Shown here one piece after another: positions 62,577-64,000 of a DNA stretch of 64,000 nt. Below the pieces are notes generated by a model that was not told the origin of the DNA, did no database searches, and saw only the letters and a list, made by a program, of their open reading frames with translations. The stretch comes from Leifsonia sp. CL147 (GTDB lineage Bacteria; Actinomycetota; Actinomycetes; Actinomycetales; Microbacteriaceae): contig NZ_FOTM01000006.1 in assembly GCF_900114565.1 (NCBI RefSeq), positions 130,271 to 194,270 on the forward strand, read 5' to 3'. Made by a program: the position numbers and the translations under genes. Numbering within the stretch: the stretch's first letter is position 1; every line of letters begins with the position of its first letter.

Positions 62577-63268
62577 TGGCCCGGCCGGCCACCAGGTCCG
62601 CCGCCGGCGCTCCGGCCCTGCTCAGCATCGGCCAGGTCCTCGCGCGGCTGAACCCCGAGTTCCCCGATCTCTCCTCGTCGAAGCTGCGCTTCCTGGAGGA
62701 ACGCGGGCTGGTCGCTCCGTCGCGGACGGCGTCCGGCTACCGGAAGTTCTCGCCGGCCGACGTGGAGCGGCTGCGCGGCGTCCTGGCGATGCAGCGCGAC
62801 CACTACCTCCCGCTCAAGGTCATCAAGAAGTACTTCGCCGATCTGGATGCGGGGCTCGACCCCGTGTTTCCCGGATCCGCTCCCGCCGGGTCCATCCTCG
62901 GCGGGACGCGCCGGTACCGTCGCGACGAGTTGCTGCGCGAGGCCGGCGCCGACGCGGAGCTGTTGCAGGAGGCGATCAGCGCCTCCCTCGTCGTCGCCTC
63001 GGACGTGTACGGCGAGGAGGCGCTGACCGTGCTGCGCGCTCTCGCCGAGTTGCGCCGCAGCGGCATCGAGCCGCGGCACCTGCGCGGTTTCCGCGCGGCG
63101 GCGGAGCGCGAGATCGGCCTCATCGAGACGGCCCTCGTGCCGATCGCCCGGCGGAACGACGTCAGCAGCAAGGCCCGCACCGCGGAGCTGGCACGGGAGA
63201 TCGCAGCGCAGCTGGACGTGGTGCGGGGGAGCATCATCCGGTCCTCCATCGCGCAGCTCCGCCCCTGA
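62576..63268 (+). CDS. ftsR: MerR family regulator FtsR
   Basis: A 230-aa regulator of the MerR superfamily. LLSIGQVLARLNPEFPDLSSSKLRFLEERGLVAPSRTASGYRKFSPADVERLRGVLAMQRDHYLPLKVIKKYF is the winged-helix region, matching mycobacterial Rv1828 and corynebacterial FtsR, an activator of ftsZ. The C-terminal helical region has AEREIGLIETALVPIARRND. It starts at GTG inside the garA stop (TAGTG). The assignment rests on sequence and on the garA-ftsR order. Confidence 0.88.
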   Translation: MARPATRSAAGAPALLSIGQVLARLNPEFPDLSSSKLRFLEERGLVAPSRTASGYRKFSPADVERLRGVLAMQRDHYLPLKVIKKYFADLDAGLDPVFPGSAPAGSILGGTRRYRRDELLREAGADAELLQEAISASLVVASDVYGEEALTVLRALAELRRSGIEPRHLRGFRAAAEREIGLIETALVPIARRNDVSSKARTAELAREIAAQLDVVRGSIIRSSIAQLRP

Positions 63269-63401
63269 CCGGTGCGTCCGGGCTCGACACGCCGAAGCGA
63301 AACGGCGGATGTCGTTGCCCGGCGACCGCCGCATGGGTACCGTGGATGAAGCGAGGCTGTTGCGCCGCGCGATCCACTACCCGGGGTGAGAGGCGATCTT
63401 C

Positions 63402-63953
63402 ATGAGCGAACTGAGTCGTGACGACGGCGCCTCCCGCTACGACCTGGGGCTCCTGTTCACCGACGGCCTGCCGGAGATGGACAACGTCAACGGCTACCGG
63501 GGGGCGGTCGCCGCCCGCGCCGCCGGGATCTCCTACCGCCAGCTGGACTATTGGGCCCGCACCGGACTGGTCGAGCCGACCGTCCGCGGCGCGGCCGGCT
63601 CGGGTTCGCAGCGGCTGTACGGCTTCCGCGACATCCTCGTCCTGAAGCTCGTGAAGCGCCTGCTCGACACCGGCATCTCTCTGCAGCAGATCCGGACCGC
63701 TGTGAACCAGCTCCGCGAGTCCGGCGTGAACGACCTCGCCCAGACCACGCTGATGAGCGACGGCGCGAGCGTCTACCTCTGCACCTCGGACGATGAGGTC
63801 ATCGACCTGGTCAGCCGCGGCCAGGGCGTCTTCGGTATCGCGGTCGGCAAGGTGCTCCGCGAGGTCGAGACGAGCCTCGTCGAGCTGAACACCGAGACCG
63901 ACGCCCTCGACGAGCTCGCGGCCCGCCGCGCCGCGCGCACCCGCGCCTCCTGA
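63402..63953 (+). CDS. MerR family transcriptional regulator (Rv1830-like)
   Basis: A 183-aa regulator. YRGAVAARAAGISYRQLDYWARTGLVEPTVRGAAGSGSQRLYGFRDILVLKLVKRLLDTGISLQQIRTAVNQL is a MerR-type DNA-binding domain, and the second half has VYLCTSDDEVIDLVSRGQGVFGIAVGKVLREV. In mycobacteria the equivalent gene lies two genes beyond ftsR. GGGGTGAGAGG lies upstream of the ATG. Target genes are unknown. Confidence 0.88.
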   Translation: MSELSRDDGASRYDLGLLFTDGLPEMDNVNGYRGAVAARAAGISYRQLDYWARTGLVEPTVRGAAGSGSQRLYGFRDILVLKLVKRLLDTGISLQQIRTAVNQLRESGVNDLAQTTLMSDGASVYLCTSDDEVIDLVSRGQGVFGIAVGKVLREVETSLVELNTETDALDELAARRAARTRAS

Positions 63954-63977
63954 CGGCCCCGGCTCCCGCCGCCGCCC

Positions 63978-64000
63978 GCAACATTCGTGACGAATGTCGC
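63978..64000. repeat. Solo copy of the 23-bp palindrome
   Basis: GCAACATTCGTGACGAATGT plus CGC. It is the same symmetric core as the array at 45877-46019, with two flanking transitions that preserve the symmetry (GCA.../...CGC). It lies 24 bp after a gene stop, at the edge of the window; more copies may follow. Confidence 0.85.

Overview
The window is high-GC actinobacterial chromosome, most likely from a Microbacteriaceae member (Leifsonia-like). This rests on inference from gene content and order: dapB, dapA-rnj-ftsK, pgsA-cinA-clgR-DUF3046-recA-recX-miaB-miaA-dapF, lexA divergent from a LysM gene, the pgsA-garA-ftsR-merR block, Ku/LigD NHEJ and a DUF7882-type small protein. Many start codons sit 6-8 nt behind a TANNNT box, the usual sign of leaderless actinobacterial transcripts. 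No rRNA or tRNA gene, IS element, prophage or CRISPR was recognised.

Layout. 1-8 kb: end of an upstream gene, an aldo/keto reductase with a long low-complexity N-terminus, a TetR regulator, an M16 peptidase, dapB and small enzymes. 8-16 kb: a thioredoxin/DUF4395 pair divergent from dapA, then rnj, ftsK, pgsA and cinA. 16-23 kb: clgR, DUF3046, recA-recX, miaB-miaA and dapF. 23-29 kb: a methyltransferase, hflX and the methionine pair metF-metE, which carries a highly folded leader. 29-35 kb: lexA with a divergent SOS-type LysM gene, then hisC-hisB-hisH-hisA-SseB. 35-43 kb: a DNA glycosylase-like protein, a 1,205-aa nuclease-helicase, an AraC/VOC pair and a methionine-type ABC importer. 43-48 kb: two divergent citrate-synthase homologues, a 40-bp palindrome array and a PAP2-diacylglycerol kinase fusion. 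48-53 kb: ligD divergent from ku-topIB, then a sigma-70 factor. 53.8-56.1 kb: an accessory LXG polymorphic-toxin locus with a frameshift and a candidate immunity gene. 56-64 kb: small enzymes, a DnaJ-NERD protein, LRV/S4/DUF72 genes, and the phosphatidyltransferase-garA-ftsR-merR block.

Connections between genes. dapB, dapA and dapF supply lysine and diaminopimelate. recA, lexA and the LysM gene share LexA-box-like sites and form a small SOS regulon. metF, metE and metNIQ together serve methionine supply. ligD, ku and topIB form a break-repair cluster.

The most unusual material is non-coding or accessory. It includes a strict 40-bp-period array of 23-bp palindromes after a citrate synthase gene, with a solo copy at the window edge. 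Several short tandem repeats span or adjoin stop codons. A metF leader RNA could not be assigned to a known class. miaA appears to lack any ATG/GTG/TTG start. The LXG toxin is split by a frameshift.
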